Of a DNA stretch of 46,586 bases, positions 13,038 to 20,961 are shown in pieces. Every line of letters starts with the position of its first letter. The first letter of the stretch is position 1. The stretch spans positions 1 through 46,586 of IMG/VR virus record IMGVR_UViG_3300042868_007148; one strand, 5' to 3'. The position numbers were made by a program, and so were the translations under genes. This DNA is from a virus. The notes under the pieces are model-generated. The model was given only the letters and a program-made list of their open reading frames with translations, was not told where the DNA came from and searched no databases.

Positions 13038-13596
13038 TCAAAACGAAACCTTTCGTAAGTTTGATTTCAGTTCAGTAATAACAGCACAGGATAATCAACA
13101 GGCCTGTGCCATAATACGGAAAATTATTGCAGATGGTGATTATTTTACTAATTCGCCAAAGTTTCAAACCAAAGAAAATATATTCAAACGCACCGAACCT
13201 ATATGGGTCAAGTACCGTATGAGTTTTCTGTTTAGTGTGTTCATGTATCTAGGTCGAGAAGTCAAGGTATCCGAAATGATGGCATGGAGTTTTATGACCA
13301 ATCTCGAGAGCGTCGAAAATCGTGAAAAATATTGGCATCATCACTGGCATCCAAAAAATCCCAATAACAGCATGCTCAGCGGAGTGCTGTATCTACATAT
13401 CCCTGAGGATGTCAAAGATCGAGATTATTGTGGAACAGAGATGGCTCCAAACGGCCCCGACGGTGACGGAAAATTCTTTGTGAGACCCAGCGATTACACA
13501 TGGTTGATATATCCTTCCAAACAATGGCATAGACCTGGCATCGTACAGAGTAACAAATATAGGTTCGTGCTGGCAGCAGATGTAGAATATCAATAA
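13024..13596 (+). CDS. 2OG-Fe(II) oxygenase-like protein (190 aa)
   Basis: The middle reads YWHHHWHPKNPNNSMLSGVL, then YLHIPEDV, F.VRPSDYTWLIYPSKQWH and NKYRFVLAADVEY. A His cluster, an SGV.YL strand, a late P..qWH and a final R.vLa...eY fit the putative 2OG-Fe(II) oxygenase family (TIGR02466 type) common in marine phages; metal ligands would be among H105-H109 plus H169, with R180 for 2OG. Start: the ATG at 13024; 13012 is also possible. Its stop overlaps the SGNH gene start by one base (TAATG), so the two may act in one pathway. Substrate unknown. Confidence 0.75.
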   Translation: MLVIDQNETFRKFDFSSVITAQDNQQACAIIRKIIADGDYFTNSPKFQTKENIFKRTEPIWVKYRMSFLFSVFMYLGREVKVSEMMAWSFMTNLESVENREKYWHHHWHPKNPNNSMLSGVLYLHIPEDVKDRDYCGTEMAPNGPDGDGKFFVRPSDYTWLIYPSKQWHRPGIVQSNKYRFVLAADVEYQ

Positions 13597-14270
13597 TGCC
13601 TAGAATAGTTATTATCGGTGACAGTTGGGGTGTACCAAATTATCCTCCGGCTAAATCGTTGACTCATATCGGGGATCCTCCAGAAACTCATACAGAGTTT
13701 CTACTACGCAACTTAGGGTATGATGTTGTAAATTTTTCAAAGAACGGGCGAGGAAATATTAACTCTATATCTGAGGCGTTGATCTATTCTAGAGAAAATA
13801 CAGTAGACTGGATATTTTGGTTTCATACAGAGATGCTTCGAGATTCGTATCTAGTAAACTTAGAATCTTACACTATTAACGAGCTTACTGAAACCCTCGC
13901 AGAGATTATATATAAAAAATTTGAAGAATTGAGAATATTGTCCGGAGCGAAGACTATAGTAGTTGGAGCACAAGCTCCTATCTTAGAATCATTTCACAAA
14001 TATACATTTGCCGATAATATTAAAAAAGACTGGCGCGGTGAATTGCTAGGTATCGACTTTCCAACAATTCACTCACTATGCACTCCACACCTGATAGAAA
14101 GTGATAGATGTGTAAATTCAATGTCGGAAAAGATGAGGTTACTAGATCATCACGAGATGATTTTAAACTCTATGAAAATTTCCGATCTTTTCCCGGACAA
14201 TGCCCATCCTGGAAAACAATGCCATGCTGATCTCACAACATGGATAGACGGCATAATAAGACATAATTAA
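13596..14270 (+). CDS. SGNH/GDSL-type hydrolase-like protein (224 aa)
   Basis: The start PRIVIIGDSWGVPN carries the GDS(W) block I nucleophile, VNFSKNGRGN matches the glycine/asparagine oxyanion blocks, and PDNAHPGKQCH near the C-terminus supplies the D..H pair of block V. SGNH enzymes are esterases or acetylesterases; phage copies often act on surface polysaccharides. The length is usual for a single domain. It is translationally coupled to the 2OG-like gene before it and followed by tRNA-Arg. The extra His/Cys residues near the C-terminus are atypical, so the exact reaction is uncertain. Confidence 0.75.
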   Translation: MPRIVIIGDSWGVPNYPPAKSLTHIGDPPETHTEFLLRNLGYDVVNFSKNGRGNINSISEALIYSRENTVDWIFWFHTEMLRDSYLVNLESYTINELTETLAEIIYKKFEELRILSGAKTIVVGAQAPILESFHKYTFADNIKKDWRGELLGIDFPTIHSLCTPHLIESDRCVNSMSEKMRLLDHHEMILNSMKISDLFPDNAHPGKQCHADLTTWIDGIIRHN

Positions 14271-14273
14271 TTT

Positions 14274-14348
14274 CCGGCGTTCGTTCAACGGATAGGACAA
14301 GGCTCTTCTAAAGCCTTAATGGGGGTTCGATTCTCTCACGCCGGGCCA
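14274..14348 (+). tRNA. tRNA-Arg (anticodon UCU)
   Basis: Acceptor CCGGCGT pairs perfectly with ACGCCGG; the first base is C, which is uncommon. D arm GTTC/GGAC. The anticodon stem AGGCT/AGCCT encloses CTTCTAA, giving TCT for AGA/AGG. The T stem GGGGG/CTCTC uses two G-U pairs. CCA is encoded. It starts three bases after the SGNH stop. Confidence 0.95.
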
Positions 14349-14354
14349 CCCAAC

Positions 14355-14383
14355 TTGACAATTCCCTAAATTGATGTTATAAT
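14355..14383 (+). promoter_or_regulatory. Sigma70 promoter (TTGACA-17-TATAAT)
   Basis: TTGACA at 14355-14360 and TATAAT at 14378-14383 with a 17-base spacer ending TGATGT. The TTG-start gene at 14416 has an AGGAGAG site about 10 bases upstream, inside the short leader this promoter would give. Confidence 0.9.
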
Positions 14384-14415
14384 AGTATTATAATAACAAT
14401 AATAGGAGAGTTAGA

Positions 14416-14715
14416 TTGAGTAACACCCAAACAAAATGGATTGCCTTGGCAATTAGTATAATTGTAAGTTTATGTTTTTTGGCAGCATTAGTAGAGTTTC
14501 GCAGTGAAATGGAATTGATGCGTAGAAGCCAAACAGATCTACAAAAACAAATTGAAAAATTACAACTAGCAGATATTGAATTGAATGAGCAATTAAGAAA
14601 AGCTCATTCTGTATCAGAACTTAATATTAAAGAAATATCAGAAGTACAGGCATTGCAACGAAAACAAGGCTTGGATTTAGAATCTCTAAAGACCAAGAAA
14701 ATCAAGAAGCATTAA
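14416..14715 (+). CDS. Single-pass membrane protein with coiled coil (99 aa, TTG start)
   Basis: AGGAGAG precedes the TTG at 14416. Residues 8-26 (WIALAISIIVSLCFLAALV) form one membrane helix. The rest is a long heptad helix (MRRSQTDLQKQIEKLQLADI, then ELNEQLRKAHSVSELN) ending in a basic KKIKKH. A membrane anchor with a cytoplasmic or periplasmic coiled coil recalls Rz-type spanins or small scaffolds, but the order and length are not diagnostic. It is the first gene of the 14355 promoter. Confidence 0.75.
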   Translation: MSNTQTKWIALAISIIVSLCFLAALVEFRSEMELMRRSQTDLQKQIEKLQLADIELNEQLRKAHSVSELNIKEISEVQALQRKQGLDLESLKTKKIKKH

Positions 14716-14741
14716 TACGCAGTACTAAACAAAGGGATATT

Positions 14742-14912
14742 ATGGCTGGCAAGGCGAAATCAGTTTACTTAACAGTAACCACAATGGAGCACAAATCAGT
14801 TTTCCATCGCATGTTTTTTAATGCAAAAGAATATAACGATTTTGTAAATACAGATAGTTTTAAAACAAAATACCCGTTAACTGTATTTAAAATTGTAAAA
14901 GAAACTTATTAA
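14742..14912 (+). CDS. Small hypothetical protein (56 aa)
   Basis: AAAGGGA precedes the ATG. MAGKAKSVYLTVTTMEHKSV continues FHRMFFNAKEYNDFVNTDSF and ends TVFKIVKETY. It has a strand-helix-strand look with several aromatics and no known motif. It occupies the gap between the membrane protein and the phosphoesterase, 15 bases before the latter. The good ribosome-binding site and protein-like sequence support it. Confidence 0.65.
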   Translation: MAGKAKSVYLTVTTMEHKSVFHRMFFNAKEYNDFVNTDSFKTKYPLTVFKIVKETY

Positions 14913-14927
14913 AGAAAGGAGACAGAT

Positions 14928-15533
14928 ATGCCAAGTGTATTCTTAGTAAGCGACACTCACTTTGGACACACGGGTGTATGTCGCTTCACACGTAACGATG
15001 GTGTTACAAAACTTCGTCCTTGGGACTCTGCTGAGGAAATGGATGAAGCCATGATAACGGCTTGGAATGATAGAGTCAAGCCCACGGACAAGGTTTACCA
15101 CCTTGGCGATGTGGTTATAAACCGCAAGGCGCTAAAAACCCTGTCCCGCTTAAATGGAGACAAGGTGCTTATCCGTGGCAATCACGATATTTTCCGTGAT
15201 GATGAATATCGCGAATATTTCCGTGAGTTGCGAGCCTATCACGTGATGAATGGTATGATCCTAAGTCATATTCCTGTACACCCAGATAGCTTGGGACGTT
15301 TTGGGGTTAACATTCACGGACACACTCACGCTAATCGTGTGCGTAAAGCCCGTGGGGTTGATGCTAATACAGGGGAAATCTTGTACAGCGATGAAATTGA
15401 CCCTAGATATCACTGCGTTTGCGTGGAGCAAACTCCAGATTTTGCGCCTATATTATTTGAAGACGTTATTGCACGTATTGAAGCAGAGGGCGGATCGGTG
15501 GGATTTAGGGACGGTAACGGACCTACTATGTAG
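14928..15533 (+). CDS. Calcineurin-like phosphoesterase, phage type (201 aa)
   Basis: Motifs in order are FLVSDTHFGH (residues 5-14), HLGDVVINR, LIRGNHDIF, LSHIPVHP and NIHGHTHANR, the complete two-metal site. The short form with DTHFGH and SH.PVHP is typical of phage and YfcE/YvnB-like single-domain phosphoesterases. Substrates of phage copies are unknown; RNA or DNA 3' phosphates, cyclic nucleotides or capped ends have been proposed for relatives. GAAAGGAG sits before the ATG, and a clear terminator follows 12 bases after the stop, so this gene ends the 14355 unit. Confidence 0.9.
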   Translation: MPSVFLVSDTHFGHTGVCRFTRNDGVTKLRPWDSAEEMDEAMITAWNDRVKPTDKVYHLGDVVINRKALKTLSRLNGDKVLIRGNHDIFRDDEYREYFRELRAYHVMNGMILSHIPVHPDSLGRFGVNIHGHTHANRVRKARGVDANTGEILYSDEIDPRYHCVCVEQTPDFAPILFEDVIARIEAEGGSVGFRDGNGPTM

Positions 15534-15545
15534 TTACAGTAGTTT

Positions 15546-15574
15546 AAAATAGGGTCTTAGGGCCCTATTTTTTT
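15546..15574 (+). terminator. Intrinsic terminator
   Basis: AATAGGG pairs with CCCTATT around a short loop and is followed by an unbroken T run. It closes the phosphoesterase unit and insulates the tail-fibre-like gene. It is the clearest terminator in the window. Confidence 0.85.
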
Positions 15575-15608
15575 GACTGTTTTTTCTGTTCTGGAAAATT
15601 TAATCTGA

Positions 15609-15616
15609 CATAAATA
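15609..15616 (+). promoter_or_regulatory. Possible T4-type late promoter (CATAAATA)
   Basis: CATAAATA lies 34 bases before the ATG of the tail-fibre-like gene, and a CAGGAG ribosome-binding site sits where a late transcript would place it. No sigma70 promoter is visible here. A late box before a structural gene is what a T4-like phage should have, but the motif is only eight bases. Confidence 0.5.
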
Positions 15617-15650
15617 TATGATAACGGAATTGATACCCAGGAGTTAAAAC

Positions 15651-16793
15651 ATGCCCTTACAGATTCGCAGAGGCACCGAAGCACAACGCATAGCAATGGT
15701 TCCAAAACTTGCACAAGGCGAGCTATTATGGATTACAGATGCTGCAAAATTATACGTAGGTGATGGAACTACCGCATCAGAGTTTCTAGTACCAGTTACA
15801 GGATTTACTGCAGAAGATGCTCAAGATGCAGCAGCTTCGCTGTTCACTACTTCACCAACACATGCAGGTATTTCATTTGCCTATGACGATATAACAGGTA
15901 AATTAACGGCGACCGTAAATTTGTCAGACTATGACGGTGTAATCACAGCATCAGCATTTAAAGGCACGGTTGTGGCTGATGATTCGTCTATTTTAGTTGA
16001 TGGTGTGGCGGGTGTTCTCAAAGGAACTCTTGTAGGATCTCTAACTGGTAATGTAACAGGTAATGTAACAGGTAATGTAATAGGTAATGTAACAGGTGAC
16101 ATAACCGGTAATACAACCGGATATCACACTGGTGACGTAAAAGGTTCTGTGTTTGCAGATGATTCTACAATACTAGTCGATGCTGTTGATGGAGTGTTAA
16201 GAGGAAATTTAATAGGAAATTTAACAGGGTCAGTGAACGGCGATATAGCTACAGGTGCTATTTTATTAAATACCACATTAGCAGAAGGTGGACCCGCGGC
16301 AGCAAATCGAGGAATGCTAATCATCACAGAAGGCTCTTTATCGGATGATTATGATTTATTTTCAATTGAATCATTTCATACAGATGCAGCCTCTCCAGCA
16401 GGTGCATCATTTACTAGAGGAAGAGGTACATCAACAAGCCCTGCAGTTGCAGCAACTAATGATCCGTTATTTGGATTTATTTTCTCGGCGGTTGGTGCAG
16501 GGTTGACTGGAAAGCTATCATCTAGTATCATAGCAAGTTTAGATGGTGCATTACTCAGTGGAAATACTATAGCTCCTGGTAAAATTGAAATTTCCACTAC
16601 AGATGCGGCAGGCGCTTTAGTTGTAGGATTATCGATTGATAAAGAACAACTTGTTGGATTTTCTAGTAGCAATGTAGTGACTGCTAATAGCGGATCTGGT
16701 ACCGCTGATGTCACAGCAGGTGTTGCTACCTATCTAAAAATTAAAGTTGGCAGTACAGAATACGCAATACCATTGTACGGACTTGTTCCCTAA
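15651..16793 (+). CDS. Tail-fibre / tropism-determinant-like structural protein (380 aa)
   Basis: The start MPLQIRRGTEAQRIAMVPKL and then AQGELLWITDAAKLYVGDGT match the N-terminal module (Mtd_N-like) that begins many phage tail-fibre and baseplate-associated receptor proteins. A repeat section with GNVTG units follows at about residues 133-156, as in beta-helical fibre shafts. The C-terminal part is low in charge and rich in Ala, Gly, Ser and Thr, with no Cys, as expected for a trimeric fibre. It is preceded by a possible late promoter. The enzyme island starts six bases after its stop on the other strand, so host range and island may be linked. Confidence 0.82.
   Translation: MPLQIRRGTEAQRIAMVPKLAQGELLWITDAAKLYVGDGTTASEFLVPVTGFTAEDAQDAAASLFTTSPTHAGISFAYDDITGKLTATVNLSDYDGVITASAFKGTVVADDSSILVDGVAGVLKGTLVGSLTGNVTGNVTGNVIGNVTGDITGNTTGYHTGDVKGSVFADDSTILVDAVDGVLRGNLIGNLTGSVNGDIATGAILLNTTLAEGGPAAANRGMLIITEGSLSDDYDLFSIESFHTDAASPAGASFTRGRGTSTSPAVAATNDPLFGFIFSAVGAGLTGKLSSSIIASLDGALLSGNTIAPGKIEISTTDAAGALVVGLSIDKEQLVGFSSSNVVTANSGSGTADVTAGVATYLKIKVGSTEYAIPLYGLVP
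16047..16118 (+). repeat. In-frame tandem repeat, six 12-base units
   Basis: Six consecutive units of GGTAATGTAACA, with the last two diverged, encode GNVT/GNVI/GDIT/GNTT. Each unit is four codons, so copy-number change keeps the frame and lengthens or shortens the fibre shaft. Confidence 0.9.
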
Positions 16794-16798
16794 TATTA

Positions 16799-18649
16799 CT
16801 ATCTTGGGCTGATGCGGCGTTTGCTGAAACCCATTTTATGTTTGTAATGTAACTTTTCATCAAAATCTCTACGATCTGTCCAATCTATGATATTAGACAG
16901 ATTGTAGTATTGTCTGTCTTTAGTTAACGGCGCGATTCCATCAATTGCTTCAGGTATGTTATGCATAAGAGAAATCACAGTGTCACTTGTAGTATCAAAG
17001 TCTACCGTATATAAATCTTGAAGTAGTATAATGTCATCAACTACAGTTGTGGGTAATTCTTTTAATAATTCCCTAGCCCATATGTTTATTTCACTCTGTA
17101 TCTTTTTCTTGTTAGCATGAAACAATTTGTGCTGGCTATTAACTACAATATCGTCATTGCGCTGAAATCCGGTTAGCATGGTAGGATCAACATATAAGAA
17201 TTTTTCAAAATTGTCTTTATGATTTAGATAATAAGGTAATAACACATTATTAGTTTTTATGTAATTCCATAATGTGTCGTACACTTCTCTATAAGATTTA
17301 TTACATAATTTATCAGCAGCTTTTGCTATGATCTGCGTCCATCCGTACGAATGATAATTTACTATTAACCAACCATACATCCAACTTAAAATTAAATCTG
17401 ACTTAGGCATGTATTTTGTACCAACTACATAATTGTGTTTTTCGGGTATCGCCGAATGCTGATCCTGTTCAACGATTTCAAAATGAAATAGTGTAAACTG
17501 GTGTTCAGTTGCTTGTTTGGCAAGTTCGCTGTTTCTTAGTAGTTCAAGGACAAAAATCTCAATATTACCATGGCATCCATATGATACTGCCTTACACAGT
17601 CCCTCGGCCCAGGAATCAAAGGTTTCTTCTGGCAGTCCAAGAATAAACTCGGTATAATAACTCAAATTATTTGTATTACACAACTCGTATATTTCACCCA
17701 GCTTTGATATTTCCATATTCTTTCGGTTTATAGACGACAGTGTTTTGTCATTAAGACTTTGCACACTTAATGTTAGACCTCGATTTAATCCAACTTCATC
17801 GAGTATATTAATTAACTCAATAACTTGATCAGTTTGATTCTTGTACCAAGTTATATTTACGGTATGTGGGAATCCGGTACGTTTTTTATTTTCTACAAGT
17901 CTTTCAAGGATAATCTTATCACGTTCGTAAAATACTCCAAAGTTAGCATCAGCAAAGTATAGATACTCGATGCCGTTATCACTGATCCAATCAAGTTCTA
18001 AAAATACTTTTTCAAGATTAAACTTTTTAATTTTGTTCTGAGTTAAACTGCCCCAATCACAAAAAGTACAACCAAACGGGCATCCACGATTAGTCTCAAT
18101 TGTTGACGCCCATCGTGTGTTGGGATTATCTTTAATTATTTTATTAAATACCGGATTATCATACGGGCTTGGTAACTGTAGTTCTTCAATTCGTTTTGAT
18201 GAATAAATCTTTTTAATTTTACCGCTAGTGGCATAATCAGTTAACAATTGATAAAAACTTAATTCGCCTTCGTTAACTACTACACTATTAACACACTTGT
18301 TCCTAGCTAAAAAATCGATGCCGTTTTCATCTACTTGCGGCCCACCGAATACTATTAAACAATTAGGATATTTTTCTTTAACAGCCTTAGCTACTTCAAG
18401 ATTATAATTCTCATTCCATATATACGTGCTGAATACACACATAATAGGATTATCTAAACTAGCAATAACATCTTCAACTGCATCTCGGCGAAATATGCAA
18501 TCTTTAATCTCGTATTGTTGATTAATATGATCAAACTGTGCAGAATACGCCCATACACTTGCTATACTATACGGTAACCATTGGCTAACAAATTGGCCCT
18601 TACCGCCTTGATAATTAGGCTGAAATAAGTATAAATTAAATTTTGACAT
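16799..18649 (-). CDS. B12-binding-type radical SAM protein (616 aa)
   Basis: The N-terminal 150 residues form a Rossmann-like cobalamin-binding module (LYLFQPNYQGG, then MCVFSTYIWNENYNLEVAKA and LIVFGGPQVDENG). The radical SAM motif is NRGCPFGCTFCDWGS with C190, C194 and C197. Then come IEYLYFADANFG and TEFILGLPEETFDSW, as in class B methylthio/methyltransferase-like enzymes. Such proteins often methylate unreactive carbons or rearrange skeletons using cobalamin. The C-terminal 220 residues are unfamiliar. It is the last gene of block A and overlaps the 2OG-like gene before it by 14 bases. Its substrate may be the product of the sugar/guanidino enzymes upstream. Confidence 0.87.
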   Translation of the reverse strand: MSKFNLYLFQPNYQGGKGQFVSQWLPYSIASVWAYSAQFDHINQQYEIKDCIFRRDAVEDVIASLDNPIMCVFSTYIWNENYNLEVAKAVKEKYPNCLIVFGGPQVDENGIDFLARNKCVNSVVVNEGELSFYQLLTDYATSGKIKKIYSSKRIEELQLPSPYDNPVFNKIIKDNPNTRWASTIETNRGCPFGCTFCDWGSLTQNKIKKFNLEKVFLELDWISDNGIEYLYFADANFGVFYERDKIILERLVENKKRTGFPHTVNITWYKNQTDQVIELINILDEVGLNRGLTLSVQSLNDKTLSSINRKNMEISKLGEIYELCNTNNLSYYTEFILGLPEETFDSWAEGLCKAVSYGCHGNIEIFVLELLRNSELAKQATEHQFTLFHFEIVEQDQHSAIPEKHNYVVGTKYMPKSDLILSWMYGWLIVNYHSYGWTQIIAKAADKLCNKSYREVYDTLWNYIKTNNVLLPYYLNHKDNFEKFLYVDPTMLTGFQRNDDIVVNSQHKLFHANKKKIQSEINIWARELLKELPTTVVDDIILLQDLYTVDFDTTSDTVISLMHNIPEAIDGIAPLTKDRQYYNLSNIIDWTDRRDFDEKLHYKHKMGFSKRRISPR

Positions 18650-19193
18650 ATTGTTTATTAATACAAAGTATTAGTTGTATCCACCAATCTTGTGTATTAT
18701 TAAATCCAGAATGAAGCTGCCTTGCATCATGCAAAAACATATCAATATCAGGAACCGACGTGTTATCTGTAGTGATTGATACAAGATTTGGGTCGTAACT
18801 TGGGACAAATATGCCCATGACAATTCTATAAAAATGTATATTACCATGATCGTCGGCATCTTCAACATCGTCGTGTTCTGGTATTATAGTATTTGGCCCA
18901 TTAAAGATTAAAACTACACGTTCAACTCCTAGCATACTTGTTGCATAAGTTATAATAGGCTGTATCTTAGCTTCTACTACTGGATGCATATTCGATTCAT
19001 GCGGCGGATATATGTTAACATAATGCCAGTCGATCCGGTCAATTCCGTCTAGTTCCGGGTCATCTCGAAGATTAGGTATAAGATCCTTAATACTTAACCA
19101 GTCATTTTTATCATTATTAAAACAGTTTTTTGCTGTAGTAACTAAGTCGGACAACTTAGAATAGTCAACATAGCAGTTGGTATTATAAATCAT
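18636..19193 (-). CDS. Aspartyl/asparaginyl-hydroxylase-like 2OG oxygenase (185 aa)
   Basis: The core NTIIPEHDDVEDADD (HxD at H107/D109), a strand FYRIVMGIFVPS, then FLHDARQLHSGFNNTQDWW with H161 and a hydrophobic end is the jelly-roll plan of the Asp/Asn beta-hydroxylase-like group. These enzymes use Fe(II), O2 and 2-oxoglutarate to hydroxylate a substrate. The next gene, 19190-19786, has the same plan (PEHSD, then HLHSANNN...W...ILCI), so they are tandem paralogues. Overlaps of 14 bases with the B12 radical SAM gene and four bases with its paralogue place it in block A. The expected Arg for 2OG is not obvious, so activity is inferred. Confidence 0.72.
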   Translation of the reverse strand: MIYNTNCYVDYSKLSDLVTTAKNCFNNDKNDWLSIKDLIPNLRDDPELDGIDRIDWHYVNIYPPHESNMHPVVEAKIQPIITYATSMLGVERVVLIFNGPNTIIPEHDDVEDADDHGNIHFYRIVMGIFVPSYDPNLVSITTDNTSVPDIDMFLHDARQLHSGFNNTQDWWIQLILCINKQYVKI

Positions 19194-19786
19194 ATAGCAT
19201 CTCGTCTAATACACAATATTAACGCCATCCAGTGACTATTGCTATTGTTGTTTGCGCTGTGTAAATGCTCGTGAGCATTTAAACAAATTGCGTGTTTTTC
19301 TGTAAGAGGACCAAATACCTCACTGTCGACTGTAATAGTTACACCGTCAGTTACATGGGTAGTTAATGCACAATTGTATACAGGGGTACTATTAATCTCT
19401 CTACCAATGTCGTTATCGCTGTGTTCAGGCACGTAGCTTCCGGGGCCAACAGTATAAAATGATGCACGGTCGATCCCATCCATAGTCTCTAATATATTAA
19501 TAGTCTTTGGGAATGTAGTAATACTAAATGGATCTACTCTAGACATAGTCTGACGATCGTAGATCTTTACAGCAAACCAATCTGAATCATCATATACATA
19601 CTTGGTAAAGTCGATATCATAGGTTTTTTCGATATTGTTTTCTATATAAGTCTTTACAACATTATTTTCATAGTGATTCGAAAAATTGCTTATGTCAATG
19701 GTAGTATCTGCAATTTCTTTTTTGAATACATCAACAAGATAATCAAACTTGTCTCTATGTTTAAAATTTGTTATATCAATAATCAT
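19190..19786 (-). CDS. Aspartyl/asparaginyl-hydroxylase-like 2OG oxygenase (198 aa)
   Basis: Motifs are GPGSYVPEHSDNDIG (H122, D124), a TTHVTDGVTITVD strand pair, and NAHEHLHSANNNSNSHWMAL with H176. The order and spacing match the neighbour 18636-19193, so the two arose by duplication and have diverged widely elsewhere. In this family the first His-Asp pair and a distal His hold Fe(II). Co-expression of two paralogues suggests two hydroxylation steps or a heteromer. Start: the ATG at 19786, overlapping the glycosyltransferase-like gene by four bases. Confidence 0.72.
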   Translation of the reverse strand: MIIDITNFKHRDKFDYLVDVFKKEIADTTIDISNFSNHYENNVVKTYIENNIEKTYDIDFTKYVYDDSDWFAVKIYDRQTMSRVDPFSITTFPKTINILETMDGIDRASFYTVGPGSYVPEHSDNDIGREINSTPVYNCALTTHVTDGVTITVDSEVFGPLTEKHAICLNAHEHLHSANNNSNSHWMALILCIRRDAI

Positions 19787-20961
19787 TTCACTATCCGTAA
19801 GTATGTTTCAAACTCTATAGATGAAGTAGTAGAAAACCATCTATCTATTACCGATTGATTGAGAGAATATTCTGCTTTTAATTTTTCAATGAGTTGATTA
19901 TTAGTGTTAACTATGTTGAAAAATAAATTATAATTGTGTTCTATATCTTGGGTTATTTGTGACTGATAAGTAGCTGCGTTATCTATGAAATATTTAGTAT
20001 TAGTTACTATAGCATCGAGATCATCACAATAATTTTTAATAGGAAGATATTCTTCAAAAGTATGCAATCCTTTAGATTTCATAAAGTTAATACGGTCGGA
20101 ATGATCTGCTAGAATAAAAGGATGCCTCTGTATCACAGCACGCCATGTTTTTTCTGTTAAGAATTTATAATCGTTTGCCGGAGGATATACGCTTCCTTCT
20201 GATATTATGCTAAGTAATGTATTTTTAAAAATCTCTGGGTCAATCCAGCAATGATCTTTACACCATGCAGTATTGAAAATTTTTAGATCAGATAATTCTT
20301 TTCCTTGCAATCTTGAATAATCTTTTGATTGATCATATATGTCGTCAACTTTACGCTCACAATCTAATAAAAATTCATTGTATTGGTCATCGGTATAATT
20401 AGACAGGTAAGTTCTACACCACTTTTTGTCATAATCAGTCCACGGAGGAAAGAAGCTCCATTCTGCACGGTCTAACATATTTGCATCATAAAATTTGCTT
20501 AACAATCCAATTCTTGCAGGACGAGATGGCACCCCCGTTAAAAATAAAAACTTGTTGGCTCGCGGATTCCATTGATTTAATTTATTAAGTCGAGATTTAT
20601 ATGATTGATAAACAGAATTAACACTAAAATCCCAATCAATAATCTCATATTCGAGACCTCTAACATCAAGTTCGTGTTGATATTCTGCACAAATCCCAAC
20701 CACTAGACTCAGCTTTTTTATTCCTAAAGATTTTGAATATGTTTGGACATCTTTTAATAAACTATAAAATTCTTCGTTATTCTTATATAGAAACCCATCA
20801 ACACATAATAATCCTATAACAGCATTTATATTTTGATCTTGCAATGCCTGTTGTATTTCATCTATAATTAGTTCATAGGTAGATTGATATATATCAGCTT
20901 GTGTGTAAGATTCTCTGTATAGGAACAAGAGTTCAAAATTTATTACTACTCCCTGATACAT
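19783..20961 (-). CDS. Putative glycosyltransferase-like protein (392 aa)
   Basis: The C-terminal half carries NDYKFLTEKTWRAVIQRHPF and ILADHSDRINFMKSKGLHTF, followed by an EEYLPI turn. This F.TEKTW......PFi....g...LKS.GF.TF pattern is what I know from a family of phage and marine bacterial proteins annotated as glycosyltransferase- or exostosin-like. The middle has KFLFLTGVPSRPARIGLLSK, similar to the first Rossmann strand of GT-B folds, and an acidic WTDYDKKW. The donor sugar is unknown. It sits among sugar-nucleotide genes of block A and overlaps both neighbours, so transfer of the sugar made there is a reasonable guess. Family assignment is moderate. Confidence 0.55.
   Translation of the reverse strand: MYQGVVINFELLFLYRESYTQADIYQSTYELIIDEIQQALQDQNINAVIGLLCVDGFLYKNNEEFYSLLKDVQTYSKSLGIKKLSLVVGICAEYQHELDVRGLEYEIIDWDFSVNSVYQSYKSRLNKLNQWNPRANKFLFLTGVPSRPARIGLLSKFYDANMLDRAEWSFFPPWTDYDKKWCRTYLSNYTDDQYNEFLLDCERKVDDIYDQSKDYSRLQGKELSDLKIFNTAWCKDHCWIDPEIFKNTLLSIISEGSVYPPANDYKFLTEKTWRAVIQRHPFILADHSDRINFMKSKGLHTFEEYLPIKNYCDDLDAIVTNTKYFIDNAATYQSQITQDIEHNYNLFFNIVNTNNQLIEKLKAEYSLNQSVIDRWFSTTSSIEFETYLRIVK

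Noticed and set aside
16047-16118. CRISPR-like short repeats
   Set aside because: Units are contiguous 12-mers in frame with no spacers; they code for the fibre shaft. No Cas genes are present.
16124-16714. Two long minus-strand frames inside the tail-fibre-like gene
   Set aside because: Their composition (Pro/Ser/Ala with Val) mirrors the low-complexity fibre sequence on the plus strand; no ribosome-binding sites.
15651-16793. Diversity-generating retroelement target (tropism-determinant-like start)
   Set aside because: Only the N-terminal module resembles Mtd. No reverse transcriptase, template repeat or variable C-type lectin end is visible in the window.
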